Assembly (NCBI GenBank): GCA_041627895.1
Contig: JBFKQC010000037.1
Span: 1-37,595 of the forward strand
Reading direction: 5' to 3'
DNA length: 37,595 nucleotides
DNA from: JBFKQC01 sp041627895
GTDB taxonomy: Bacteria; Pseudomonadota; Alphaproteobacteria; Rhodobacterales; Rhodobacteraceae
Below are positions 6,175 to 14,341 of the stretch, one piece after another. A program made the translations under genes and the position numbers. The stretch's first letter is position 1, and the number at the start of each line of letters is the position of its first letter. The notes under the pieces were generated by a model. That model was not told the origin of the DNA. It worked only from the letters and a program-made list of their open reading frames with translations, and searched no databases.

Positions 6175-8229
6175 TCATGCAGCCCGCGCGCGGCGCTTCA
6201 GGACCGGGCAGGTGGCGGGGTCGTTCAGCACCACCTGGCAGCGCAGGCACAGCACGCATTCGTTGGGATTGATCCGCCCCAGCGGGTCGATCGCGCCCAC
6301 GGTGCATTTCTGCTCGCACAGCCGGCATTCGCGGCCGCATTGCGGGCGCCGGCGCAGCCAGTCGAAGATCTTCAGCTTCGCCGGGATCGCCAGCGCCGCC
6401 CCCAGCGGGCAGAGATAGCGGCAATAGAACCGCTCGATGAAAAGCCCGGCGGCCAGCAGCACCAGCACGAAGGCGACGAACGGCCAGGCGCGCATCATCC
6501 GCAGCGAGATCGCGGTCTTGAACGGCTCTGCCTCGGCCAGGATCAGCGCCTGGTGCATCGAGTAGAACGACAGCCCGAGGATCGCCACGAACAGCGTGTA
6601 CTTGACCACCCAGAGACGTTCGTGCAGCGGATAGGGCACGGCGATCTGCGGCACGCCGAGCCGCCGCGCCGCGGCGTTGGTCAGCTCCTGCAGCGCGCCG
6701 AACGGGCAGAGCCAGCCGCAATAGACGCCGCGGCCCAGAAACAGGATGCCCAGCGCCACGCCGCCCCACAGCACGAAGATCACCGGCTCGACCAGGAACG
6801 TCTCCCAGTGGAACCCGGTCAGCAGTGCCTGCACGAAGGCCACGACCTGCACCACGGAAAGCTGCCCGTTGATGCCCCAGCCGAGCCAGACCAGCGTGAC
6901 GCTCAGGAACCCCAGCCTGAGCCCGCGCCAAAGCCGCGCGCGGCGCACGACCAACTCTTGCAGGAACATCACCGCGGTCAGCACCGCCAGCATCAGCGCG
7001 ACGCCGGCGACCTCGGCGCGGCGGCGCTCCCACGCCTGCTGCCAGAGCGGCGGCGGCTCGGGCGGCGGCGCGTGCACGAACTCGCCGGGAAGGGCATAGT
7101 CGGTGCCGATCACCAGCACCGGGTCCGGCGCGCCGGCCTCGGCGGCCGGACGTGTCGCCGTCACCTCGACGCGGAACGGCGCGGTCGGGTCGAAGCGCTC
7201 GGTCGACAGCCGGAAGATGCTGCGTTCGCGGAACTCGGGCAGGCCCTCCAGCGCCAGCTTGTCGATCCTCGTATAGCCCTCGGCCGCGAGCGCATGGCGC
7301 AGGCCGTCCTGCACCACGGCGATCCGTTCGAACTCGCCGGTGCGCCGCCAGGCGGTGCCGCGGTGGCCCTGCAGCCCGGCCGAGGCCACGAACAGCGCCA
7401 CCTCGCCGGTGCCGAGCGCCCCGACGACGCGGGAATACAGCTGCTCGCCCAGCAGGTTCTGGCCGATGGTCGGCGGATCGGCGACCGCGACCCACAGATC
7501 GAGGAAATCGCCCGGCCCCGCGGGCACCGGCACCTTGGCGGCCGCGAAGGCCGGCGCCGCCTCGTCCAGCGTCACCGTCACCCGCGACAGCGCGCCGCCG
7601 GCCGCCAGCGCCGCAAGATCGCGCGGCGCGTACCCGGTGCGGTCGATGCCCTGCCCCGGCACCAGCCCGCGCGCCAGCGCCAGCGCGCGCGCCGTGCGCA
7701 GGATCGAATCGCGGATCACCGCCGACGACACCGTGGCCCGCGCGATCGCGTCCGGCGCGCGCGTCCCGCCCTCGCCGTCCTCGGCCAGCGGGTCGCGCAG
7801 GTCGACCCCGGCGAAGCCGCCGACGAAGGCCGCGATGTCCTCGTCCGATAGCCCCAGCGTCAGGATCGGCTCGTTGTGGCGCACCAGCGCGGCGCCGGCG
7901 ATCCGCGCATCCGGCGCCACGGCGACCAGCACCTCCAGCGGCTTGCCGGAATAGCCGACCGAGCGCGCGATTTCCCAGGTCGAGGCGACATGGCCGGCAA
8001 GCGTGCCGTCCGGCCGCCCGACCCGCCAGCCCGGCGCCGCGCCCTCGACCCGCTCGATCCGCGGCTCGGCAAGCCCCGGAAAGAGCCGCATCGCCAGCGC
8101 CGCGTCGGGCGCGGTCGCCTCTGGCGGTTCGGGGCGCAGGCCGGTCTGCGCCGAGACCGTGCCGGCAAGCGCCGCCCCGGCCATGACGGCCAGGCCGGTC
8201 CGCAGCAAGTGAAGCCAAAGCGCCCGCAT
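6175..8229 (-). CDS. nirI: NirI, NosR-type membrane flavo-iron-sulfur protein
   Basis: A 684-residue relative of NosR needed for nirS expression or nitrite reductase activity in Paracoccus. Order: Sec signal (about 1-27), periplasmic FMN-binding domain, a run of membrane helices from about residue 410, and C-terminal cytoplasmic ferredoxin-like clusters. The NapH-like CGWLCPFG and CRYLCPLG motifs are present, followed by CGRECRLCEQKC and CVLCLRC for 4Fe-4S centres. The FMN-linking threonine appears as T166 in DAIARAT, where the usual SG before AT is replaced by AR. It is divergent from nirS across a shared box. No ribosome site precedes the ATG, and the predicted transcription start falls on it, so the mRNA may be leaderless. 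Confidence 0.92.
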   Translation of the reverse strand: MRALWLHLLRTGLAVMAGAALAGTVSAQTGLRPEPPEATAPDAALAMRLFPGLAEPRIERVEGAAPGWRVGRPDGTLAGHVASTWEIARSVGYSGKPLEVLVAVAPDARIAGAALVRHNEPILTLGLSDEDIAAFVGGFAGVDLRDPLAEDGEGGTRAPDAIARATVSSAVIRDSILRTARALALARGLVPGQGIDRTGYAPRDLAALAAGGALSRVTVTLDEAAPAFAAAKVPVPAGPGDFLDLWVAVADPPTIGQNLLGEQLYSRVVGALGTGEVALFVASAGLQGHRGTAWRRTGEFERIAVVQDGLRHALAAEGYTRIDKLALEGLPEFRERSIFRLSTERFDPTAPFRVEVTATRPAAEAGAPDPVLVIGTDYALPGEFVHAPPPEPPPLWQQAWERRRAEVAGVALMLAVLTAVMFLQELVVRRARLWRGLRLGFLSVTLVWLGWGINGQLSVVQVVAFVQALLTGFHWETFLVEPVIFVLWGGVALGILFLGRGVYCGWLCPFGALQELTNAAARRLGVPQIAVPYPLHERLWVVKYTLFVAILGLSFYSMHQALILAEAEPFKTAISLRMMRAWPFVAFVLVLLAAGLFIERFYCRYLCPLGAALAIPAKLKIFDWLRRRPQCGRECRLCEQKCTVGAIDPLGRINPNECVLCLRCQVVLNDPATCPVLKRRARAA

Positions 8230-8235
8230 GGCCCA

Positions 8236-8305
8236 GCGATAGGTGGCGCACCCGGTGCATGCCTTGATCAATGTCAAGGAAACCGGCCCCCGCCCGGTGC
8301 AAGGT
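8236..8305. promoter_or_regulatory. Divergent nirI/nirS promoter with central Nnr/Dnr-type box
   Basis: TTGATCAATGTCAA at 8264-8277 is a strong Crp/Fnr-type box centred 67.5 bp before the nirS ATG. Rightward, 22 nt then CAAGGT (8300-8305, a weak -10) would start nirS mRNA near 8312 with a leader of about 26 nt. Leftward, 22 nt then TATCGC (8241-8236) would start nirI mRNA at about 8229, the first base of its ATG. Both directions have the spacing of class II activation, with the box at -41.5. Confidence 0.82.
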
Positions 8306-8337
8306 CGCCCAGACATCCAGCGGATCGGAGGACCGAG

Positions 8338-10092
8338 ATGACACCCAAGCGCCCAGTTCTTAAAGCCCTGCTTCTGGCCAGCGCGGCAATATCGCTGGCG
8401 GTGACGGCACAGACCGTCTCGGCCCAGGAAAAGCCGGCCGACCATGGCGACGACGCCGCGGCGGCCTATCAGCCCAGCATGACGACGCTGGGGCAGATCA
8501 ACGTCGAGATTCCCGGCCGCAAGCCCGGCGACCCGGTGATGACCCCGTCGGAATATCAGAAGGCCAACACGATCTACTTCGAGCGCTGCGCCGGCTGCCA
8601 CGGCGTGCTGCGCAAGGGCGCCACCGGCAAGGCGCTGACCCCGGACATCACCCGCGGCAGCGGCTTCGACTATCTGCGCGACTTCATCAACTACGGCTCG
8701 CCCGCGGGCATGCCGAACTGGGGCACGTCGGGCGACATGACCGACGACGAAGTCGACGTCATGGCGCGCTACCTGCTGCTCGATCCGGCCGCGCCGCCGG
8801 AATTCGGCATGCCCGAGATGCGGGCGAGCTGGAAGGTGCTGGTCCCGCCCGAGAACCGGCCCGGCGAGAAGATGAACGACATCGCCATCGACAACCTGTT
8901 TTCGGTGACGCTGCGCGATTCGGGCCAGGTGGCGCTGATCGACGGCGCCAGCTATGACATCAAGTCGGTGATCGACACCGGCTATGCGGTGCATATCAGC
9001 CGGATCTCCGCCTCGGGCCGCTACGTCTACGTGATCGGCCGCGACGCGAAGGTGACGATGATCGACCTGTTCATGGACCCGCCCGCGCCGGTGGCCGAGA
9101 TCAAGATCGGCACCGAGGCCCGGTCGGTCGAGACCTCGAAATTCGAGGGCTGGGAGGACAAGTACGCCATCGCCGGCAGCTACTGGCCGCCGCAATACGT
9201 GATCATGGACGGCGAGACGCTGGAGCCGCTGAAGATCAAGTCGACCCGCGGCATGATCTACGACGAGCAGATCTATCACCCCGAACCGCGGGTGGCGTCG
9301 ATCGTGGCCTCGCATTACCGGCCGGAATTCATCGTCAACGTCAAGGAAACCGGCATGGTCCTGATGGTGGACTATTCCGACATCGACAACCTGAAGGTGA
9401 CCGAGATCGAGGCCGAGCGCTTCCTGCATGACGGCGGCTTCGATTCGACCGGGCGCTACTTCCTGGTCGCGGCGAACGCGCGCGGCAAGGTGGCGGTGAT
9501 CGACACCCAGGACGGCAAGCTGACCGCCCTGATCGAGACCGGCGGGCAGACCCCGCACCCGGGCCGCGGCGCGAACTTCGTGCATCCGACCCACGGGCCG
9601 GTCTGGGCGACCTCGCATCTGGGCGACGAGACGGTGACGCTGATCGGCACCGACCCCGAAGGCCGGGCCGACACCGCCTGGACCGTGGTGCAGACGCTCT
9701 ACAGCATGGGCGGCGGGTCGCTGTTCGTGAAGACGCACCCGAAATCGGGACATCTCTACGTCGATGCGCCGCTGAACCCCGACGCCGTCGTGTCGGGCTC
9801 GATCGCGGTGTTCCGGATCGCCGAAATGGTCGAGGAAGAGCCGGAATACGTCGAGCTGCCGATCGTCGAATGGGCCGGCATCGCCGAGGGCCAGCCCCGC
9901 GTCGTGCAGGGCGAGTTCAACCAGGAAGGCACCGAGATCTGGTTTTCGGTCTGGAACGGTGCCGACAAGGAATCGGCTATCGTGGTGGTGGACGACGCGA
10001 CGCTCGAACTGAAGCACGTGATCAAGGACGAGCGCCTGATCACGCCGACCGGCAAGTTCAACGTCTACAACACGCGTGCCGACGTCTACTGA
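8338..10092 (+). CDS. nirS: Cytochrome cd1 nitrite reductase
   Basis: Periplasmic dimeric enzyme that reduces nitrite to NO, taking electrons from cytochrome c or a cupredoxin. It has 584 residues. A Sec signal (about 1-29) is followed by the cytochrome c domain with C84-x-x-C87-H88 (CAGCH) and an eight-bladed propeller that binds heme d1. The two distal active-site histidines appear as H364 (LHDGG) and H407 (TPHPGRGAN); their spacing of 43 matches H345 and H388 of the Paracoccus pantotrophus enzyme. GGAGG precedes the ATG. It is first in the nirS-E-C-F-DL-G-H-J-N-cbiX run and is driven by the box at 8264-8277. It is separated from nirE by a strong hairpin. Confidence 0.98.
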   Translation: MTPKRPVLKALLLASAAISLAVTAQTVSAQEKPADHGDDAAAAYQPSMTTLGQINVEIPGRKPGDPVMTPSEYQKANTIYFERCAGCHGVLRKGATGKALTPDITRGSGFDYLRDFINYGSPAGMPNWGTSGDMTDDEVDVMARYLLLDPAAPPEFGMPEMRASWKVLVPPENRPGEKMNDIAIDNLFSVTLRDSGQVALIDGASYDIKSVIDTGYAVHISRISASGRYVYVIGRDAKVTMIDLFMDPPAPVAEIKIGTEARSVETSKFEGWEDKYAIAGSYWPPQYVIMDGETLEPLKIKSTRGMIYDEQIYHPEPRVASIVASHYRPEFIVNVKETGMVLMVDYSDIDNLKVTEIEAERFLHDGGFDSTGRYFLVAANARGKVAVIDTQDGKLTALIETGGQTPHPGRGANFVHPTHGPVWATSHLGDETVTLIGTDPEGRADTAWTVVQTLYSMGGGSLFVKTHPKSGHLYVDAPLNPDAVVSGSIAVFRIAEMVEEEPEYVELPIVEWAGIAEGQPRVVQGEFNQEGTEIWFSVWNGADKESAIVVVDDATLELKHVIKDERLITPTGKFNVYNTRADVY

Positions 10093-10099
10093 CGCCAAC

Positions 10100-10127
10100 G
10101 CGGGGACCGGTTCGCGCCGGTCCCCGC
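10100..10127 (+). terminator. Perfect hairpin between nirS and nirE (attenuator or mRNA stabiliser)
   Basis: GCGGGGACCGG (10100-10110), a six-base loop, then CCGGTCCCCGC (10117-10127) make a perfect 11-bp stem eight bases after the nirS stop. It is followed by C residues and no T run, so it is not a classic intrinsic terminator. It could cap an abundant nirS mRNA, cause partial termination, or mark a processing point. Either way it would let structural nirS exceed the biosynthetic genes. Confidence 0.7.
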
Positions 10128-10171
10128 CCCCCCGTCCCAGAGAAACGCGCCTCCAGACCCGGGGAAACAGG

Positions 10172-10957
10172 ATGAAGCAGTCGGGGAAAGTGTACCTGAT
10201 CGGCGCCGGCCCGGGCGATCCCGAGTTGATGACGCTGAAGGCGTTGCGGATGCTGGCCGAGGCCGACGCGGTGGTGCACGACCGGCTGGTCTCGCCCGAG
10301 ATCATGGCGCTGGTGCCGCGCACCGCACGCCTGGTCCCGGTCGGCAAGGCGCCGGGCTGCCACGCGGTCCCGCAGGAGCGCATCAACGAAATTCTCGCCG
10401 AACTGGCCGGCGCCGGGCTGACCGTGGCGCGGCTGAAGGGCGGCGACCCGCTGATCTTCGGGCGCGGCTCGGAAGAGGCCGCGTATCTTGCCGCGCGCGG
10501 CATCGCGGTGGATTATGCCCCCGGCATCACCGCCGCGCAGGGCGCGGCCGCCTCGGCCGGCGTGCCGCTGACCCATCGCGGGCTGGCCGGCGGTGTGCAC
10601 TATGTCACCGGGCATCGGCAGCAGGGCCGCGCGCTCGACCTGAACTGGAAGCAGCTCGCCGATCCCGACACCACGCTGGTGGTCTACATGGGCGTGGCGA
10701 ATATCGGTCAGATCGCGCTCAGGCTGATCGCCGAGGGCATGCCCGCGGGCCTGCCGGTGCTGGCCGTCGCCAACGCCACCACCCCGCGCGAGGCGCGGCT
10801 GGCGACCCGGCTCGACCGGCTGGCGCTCGATCTGCGCGACTGGACGGTCGAGGGGCCGGTGCTGTTCGTCATCGGCCACGTGGTCTCGCTGTACACCGAG
10901 GCCGGGCAGGCCATGCCCGATCTCGCCAGCCACCTTGGCGCGGTCGCCCATGCGTAG
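10172..10957 (+). CDS. nirE: NirE, uroporphyrinogen-III C-methyltransferase for heme d1
   Basis: Cytoplasmic S-adenosylmethionine-dependent enzyme that methylates uroporphyrinogen III at C2 and C7 to precorrin-2, the branch point to siroheme and heme d1. It has 261 residues, the size of a single-function SUMT (CobA/NirE). Family motifs are VYLIGAGPGDPELMTLKA at the N-terminus, RLKGGDPLIFGRG (the SAM loop), PGITAAQGAAA, and PLTHRG. Its position between nirS and nirC marks it as the dedicated nir copy. It ends within the first codons of nirC (8-bp overlap). No precorrin-2 dehydrogenase is seen in the window, so that step is probably done by a CysG-type enzyme elsewhere. Confidence 0.96.
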   Translation: MKQSGKVYLIGAGPGDPELMTLKALRMLAEADAVVHDRLVSPEIMALVPRTARLVPVGKAPGCHAVPQERINEILAELAGAGLTVARLKGGDPLIFGRGSEEAAYLAARGIAVDYAPGITAAQGAAASAGVPLTHRGLAGGVHYVTGHRQQGRALDLNWKQLADPDTTLVVYMGVANIGQIALRLIAEGMPAGLPVLAVANATTPREARLATRLDRLALDLRDWTVEGPVLFVIGHVVSLYTEAGQAMPDLASHLGAVAHA

Positions 10958-11255
10958 CGTGCCGGCCGTCCTTCTGGCGCTGTCGGGCGCGGCCGGGGCC
11001 GGCGAGGCCGCGCCGGACGCAAGGGCGCTGGCGCGGCTGGTGCACCAGGATTGCGGGTCGTGCCACGGGATCACGCTGAAGGGCGGGCTCGGCCCCGACA
11101 TCCGCCCCGCCACCATCGCGCACCACACGCCGGAAAGCCTGAAATCGGTGATCCTCGACGGTATCCCCGGCACGCCGATGCCGCCCTGGCGGCCGCTGAT
11201 CACCGAGGCCGAGGCCGACTGGATCGCGCGCTACCTGCTGGAGGGTCCGTCATGA
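10950..11255 (+). CDS. nirC: NirC, small periplasmic cytochrome c
   Basis: A 101-residue monoheme cytochrome with a short signal (about 1-20, ending GAGEA) and heme site C35-x-x-C38-H39 (CGSCH). A Met in GTPMPPW is the likely sixth ligand. NirC (cytochrome c55x) has been proposed as an electron donor or acceptor in heme d1 maturation and for NirS. The ATG overlaps the nirE stop (ATGCGTAG), and the gene's own stop overlaps the nirF start. An in-frame GTG or ATG further upstream would lengthen the signal but fits less well. Confidence 0.92.
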   Translation: MRSVPAVLLALSGAAGAGEAAPDARALARLVHQDCGSCHGITLKGGLGPDIRPATIAHHTPESLKSVILDGIPGTPMPPWRPLITEAEADWIARYLLEGPS

Positions 11256-12406
11256 GGCGCCTCGCCGCGGCCGCGATCCTCGCCGCCGCCCTGGCGGGCG
11301 GCGCGGCACGGGCGGACGAGATCCGCGCCACCGGCGATCTCGGACTGATCGTCGAGCGCGAGACCGGCTCGCTGTTGCTGGTCGACCAGTCCGAGCGCGC
11401 CGTGATCAGCCGGATCGAGGGCCTGGGCGACCTGAGCCACGCCTCGCTGGTCTATTCGCCCGACCAGCGCTTCGCCTATGTCTTCGGGCGCGACGGCGGG
11501 CTGACCAAGGTCGACATCGTCACCCAGTCGGTCGCCGCGCGCGTGATCCAGGCCGGCAACTCGATCGGCGGCGCGATTTCCGACGACGGGCGGCTGGTGG
11601 CGGTGTCGAACTACGAACCGGGCGGCGTGCGCGTCTTCGACGCCGAGACGCTGAACATGGTCGCCGACATCCCCACCGGGTCGAAGACCATCGGCCTCGT
11701 GGACGCGCCGGGGCGGCGGTTCGTCTTCACGCTCTGGGACGAGGGCGAGACCTGGATTGCCGATCTGTCCGGCGAGACCCCGGCGATCACCCGGATCGGG
11801 GGCATCGGCGAATATCCCTACGACGCGCTGATTACCGGCGACGGGCGGACCTATGTCGCGGGGCTTTTCGGCGAGGACGGGCTGACCGCGCTCGATCTCT
11901 GGGCCGAGACGCCCCGGCCGGTGCGCGTGCTGCCCGGATATGGCCGCGGCGACGAACCGCTGCCGGTCTACAAGATGCCGCATCTCGAAGGCTGGGCGCT
12001 GGCGGGCGGCGAGTTCGTGCTGCCGGCGGTCGGGCATCACGAGGTGCTCTGGGTCGACGCCGCGACCTTCGCCGAGACCGGCCGGACGAGGACCCATGGC
12101 CAGCCGGTCTTTGCCATGTCGCGGCCGGACGGGCGGCAGGTCTGGGTCAATTTCGCGCATCCGCTGAACGACAGGGTGCAGATCATCGACACGCTGACCA
12201 AGAAGGTGGTGCACGAACTGACACCCGGCGCGGCGGTGCTGCACATGGAGTTCACCGCGCGCGGCCACGAGGTCTGGGTCTCGGTCCGCGACGCGGGCAA
12301 GGTGGTGATCTACGACACCCGGACCTTCGAGGCGCTCGCCGAGATCGAGGCGGTCAGCCCCTCGGGCATCTTCTTCACCGCGCGGGCGCACAGGACGGGG
12401 CTGTGA
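11252..12406 (+). CDS. nirF: NirF, heme d1 biosynthesis propeller protein
   Basis: A 384-residue protein with a Sec signal (about 1-24, ending GAARA) and an eight-bladed propeller related to the d1 domain of NirS. NirF acts late in heme d1 formation in the periplasm, after the radical SAM step, and has been reported to bind heme d1 precursors. Sequence resemblance to NirS and NirN is visible in blocks such as YVFGRDGGLTKVD, HLEGWALAGG and LHMEFTARGHEVWVSV. No lipobox cysteine is seen, so it is probably soluble or otherwise anchored, unlike the lipoprotein form of Pseudomonas. It starts in an ATGA overlap with nirC. Confidence 0.95.
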   Translation: MRRLAAAAILAAALAGGAARADEIRATGDLGLIVERETGSLLLVDQSERAVISRIEGLGDLSHASLVYSPDQRFAYVFGRDGGLTKVDIVTQSVAARVIQAGNSIGGAISDDGRLVAVSNYEPGGVRVFDAETLNMVADIPTGSKTIGLVDAPGRRFVFTLWDEGETWIADLSGETPAITRIGGIGEYPYDALITGDGRTYVAGLFGEDGLTALDLWAETPRPVRVLPGYGRGDEPLPVYKMPHLEGWALAGGEFVLPAVGHHEVLWVDAATFAETGRTRTHGQPVFAMSRPDGRQVWVNFAHPLNDRVQIIDTLTKKVVHELTPGAAVLHMEFTARGHEVWVSVRDAGKVVIYDTRTFEALAEIEAVSPSGIFFTARAHRTGL

Positions 12407-13404
12407 TGGCGCTCGAGTTCGTCACCGACCCCACCGACCGGCGGCTGCTGGACGACTGGCAGCGCGGCTTTCCGCTGACGCCGCGCCCCTTTGCCGAGAT
12501 CGCGCAGGCGCTTGGGCTCGGCGAGGCCGAGGTGATTGGGCGGTTGACGCGGATGCAGGCGGGCGGGCGGATCAGCCGGGTCGGCGCGACCTGCGCGCCG
12601 AACACCGTCTCGGCCAGCACGCTGGCCGCCGTCGCCGCGCCCGAGGACCGGGTCGACGAGGTCGCCGCGATCATCGGCGCAGAGCCGGGCGTGAACCATT
12701 CCTACCTGCGCGAGCACGAAATCAACCTGTGGTTCGTCTGTACCGGCCCGGACCGCGCCCATGTCGACGCGGCGCTGGCTCGAATCGGGCGGCAAAGCGG
12801 CCTGCGCGTTCTGGACCTGCGCCTGGTGCGCCCCTTCAACGTCGATCTCGGCTTTTCGCTCGCCGGCACCCGCGCGCCGGTCCCCGCGGCCCGCCCGGTG
12901 CGGCTGCAGGCGATGCAGCCCGGCGACCGATGCATCCTGCAGGCGCTGACCAGCGGCATGGCGCTGGTGCCCCGCCCCTATGCCGCGCTCGCCGGGGCAC
13001 TGGGCCGCGGCGAGGACGCGGTGATCGGCCGGATCGCGGCGCTGGCGGATGCCGGCGTGATCGCCCGGCTCGGCGTGATCGTGCGGCACCGGGCGCTCGG
13101 CTGGCGCGCCAATGCCATGGTGGTCTGGGACATCGCGCCGGACCGCATCGACGCCGCCGGGCCGCGGCTGGCCGCGCATCCGGGCGTCACGCTCTGCTAT
13201 GAACGCCGGCCGGTTCCGGGGCTCTGGCCCTACCGGCTGTACTGCATGATCCACGCCCGTTCCCGCCCCGAGGCGCTGGACGCGCTGACCGGCGCCGCCG
13301 CGCTGCCGGAATTGGCGGGCGTGCCGCACCGGGCGCTGTTTTCGCTGCAATGCTACAAGCAGACCGGCGCGCTGATCTCGCTGCCGAAAGGACATGCCGC
13401 ATGA
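12406..13404 (+). CDS. nirDL: NirDL, fused siroheme decarboxylase subunit
   Basis: Two Lrp/AsnC-like modules in one chain of 332 residues: an N-terminal NirD-like half (about 5-150) and a C-terminal NirL-like half (about 165-325). Each half starts with a winged-helix segment (RPFAEIAQALGLGEAEVI and RPYAALAGALGRGEDAVI) followed by a ferredoxin-like fold. Together with NirG and NirH it removes the acetate carboxyls of siroheme to give didecarboxysiroheme. The fusion is the form known from Paracoccus; gammaproteobacteria have separate nirD and nirL. The ATG overlaps the nirF stop by one base (TGATG). Despite the fold it is an enzyme subunit, not a transcription factor. Confidence 0.94.
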   Translation: MALEFVTDPTDRRLLDDWQRGFPLTPRPFAEIAQALGLGEAEVIGRLTRMQAGGRISRVGATCAPNTVSASTLAAVAAPEDRVDEVAAIIGAEPGVNHSYLREHEINLWFVCTGPDRAHVDAALARIGRQSGLRVLDLRLVRPFNVDLGFSLAGTRAPVPAARPVRLQAMQPGDRCILQALTSGMALVPRPYAALAGALGRGEDAVIGRIAALADAGVIARLGVIVRHRALGWRANAMVVWDIAPDRIDAAGPRLAAHPGVTLCYERRPVPGLWPYRLYCMIHARSRPEALDALTGAAALPELAGVPHRALFSLQCYKQTGALISLPKGHAA

Positions 13405-13853
13405 CCGACCTCGACGCCACCGACCGCAGGGTGCTGAACCGGCTGCAGGAGGATCTGCCGCTGACGGCCCGGCCCTTCGCCGCGGTGGCGGCCGAACTGG
13501 GGCTGGACGAGGCCGACCTGCTGGCGCGGCTCGGGCGGATGCGGCGCGACGGGCTGATCACCCGGTTCGGCCCGTTCTTCGACGCCGAGGCGATGGGCGG
13601 CGCGTTCTGCCTTTGCGCCATGGCGGTGCCGGCGGCGCGGTTCGACGCGGTGGCCGCACAGGTCAACGCGCATGCCGAGGTCGCGCATAACTACGCGCGC
13701 GGCCACCGGCTGAACATGTGGTTCGTTCTGGCGACCGAGGACAGGGCCGGCATCGCCGCCGCCGCGGACGCGATCGAGGCGGAAACCGGGCTGCGTGTCC
13801 TGCGCTTTCCCAAGCTCCGCGAGTTCTTCATCGGCTTCCGGGTGGCGGCATGA
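13401..13853 (+). CDS. nirG: NirG, siroheme decarboxylase subunit
   Basis: A 150-residue AsnC/Lrp-like protein of the NirDLGH siroheme decarboxylase. The N-terminal winged helix (RPFAAVAAELGLDEADLLARL) is followed by the alpha/beta domain with HNYARGHRLNMWFVLA, which contains a conserved His-Asn pair. Length and order (between nirDL and nirH) fit NirG; D/G-type versus L/H-type assignment rests on position and on this HNY...NMWFV block, which nirD also has. It starts in an ATGA overlap with nirDL and ends in another with nirH. Confidence 0.93.
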   Translation: MTDLDATDRRVLNRLQEDLPLTARPFAAVAAELGLDEADLLARLGRMRRDGLITRFGPFFDAEAMGGAFCLCAMAVPAARFDAVAAQVNAHAEVAHNYARGHRLNMWFVLATEDRAGIAAAADAIEAETGLRVLRFPKLREFFIGFRVAA

Positions 13854-14338
13854 AGATGGACGCGACAGACCGCCGGATCGTCGAGGCCACGCAGGCCGGC
13901 CTGCCGCTGGTGGCCGCGCCCTATGCCGCGCTGGCGGCGGAACTGGGGCTGGACGAGGCGGACGTGATCGACCGGCTGGCGCGGCTGAAGGCGGCGGGCG
14001 CGATCCGCCGGATCGCCGCGGCGCCGAACCACTACCGGTTGGGGATGACCGCCAACGGCATGACCGTCTGGGACGTCGACGACGCCCGCCTGCCCGCGCT
14101 CGGCGCCGAGATCGGCGCGCTGCCCTTCGTCACCCATTGCTACGAGCGCCCGCGCGCCCTGCCCGACTGGCCCTACAACCTGTTCGCCATGGTGCACGGC
14201 GCCAGCCACGACGAGGTCGAGGCGAAGCGCGCCGAGGTCGCCGCGATCCTGGGCGATGCCTGCCGCGGCGGCGACGTGCTGTATTCCACCCGTATCCTCA
14301 AGAAGACGGGGCTGCGGCTCCGCCGGAAAGCGAGCTAG
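13850..14338 (+). CDS. nirH: NirH, siroheme decarboxylase subunit
   Basis: A 162-residue Lrp/AsnC-like member of the siroheme decarboxylase. It has the winged helix (APYAALAAELGLDEADVIDRL), the basic loop IRRIAAAPNHYRLGMTANGM, and the HCYERPRALPDWPYNLFAMVHG block that the second half of NirDL shares (CYERRPVPGLWPYRLYCMIH). This marks it as the L/H type. ATGA overlap with nirG; only 3 bp separate it from nirJ, so all are made from one message. Confidence 0.94.
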   Translation: MKMDATDRRIVEATQAGLPLVAAPYAALAAELGLDEADVIDRLARLKAAGAIRRIAAAPNHYRLGMTANGMTVWDVDDARLPALGAEIGALPFVTHCYERPRALPDWPYNLFAMVHGASHDEVEAKRAEVAAILGDACRGGDVLYSTRILKKTGLRLRRKAS

Positions 14339-14341
14339 GCG

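Noticed and set aside
6175..10503. A very long minus-strand open frame that runs through nirI and on antisense to nirS
   Set aside because: Only 6175-8229 has protein-like content (NirI). The rest is an antisense shadow of nirS caused by high GC at third positions.
12406..14338. Three Lrp/AsnC-like proteins as transcription regulators
   Set aside because: Their order within nir, the fused two-module form and the shared blocks identify them as siroheme decarboxylase subunits.
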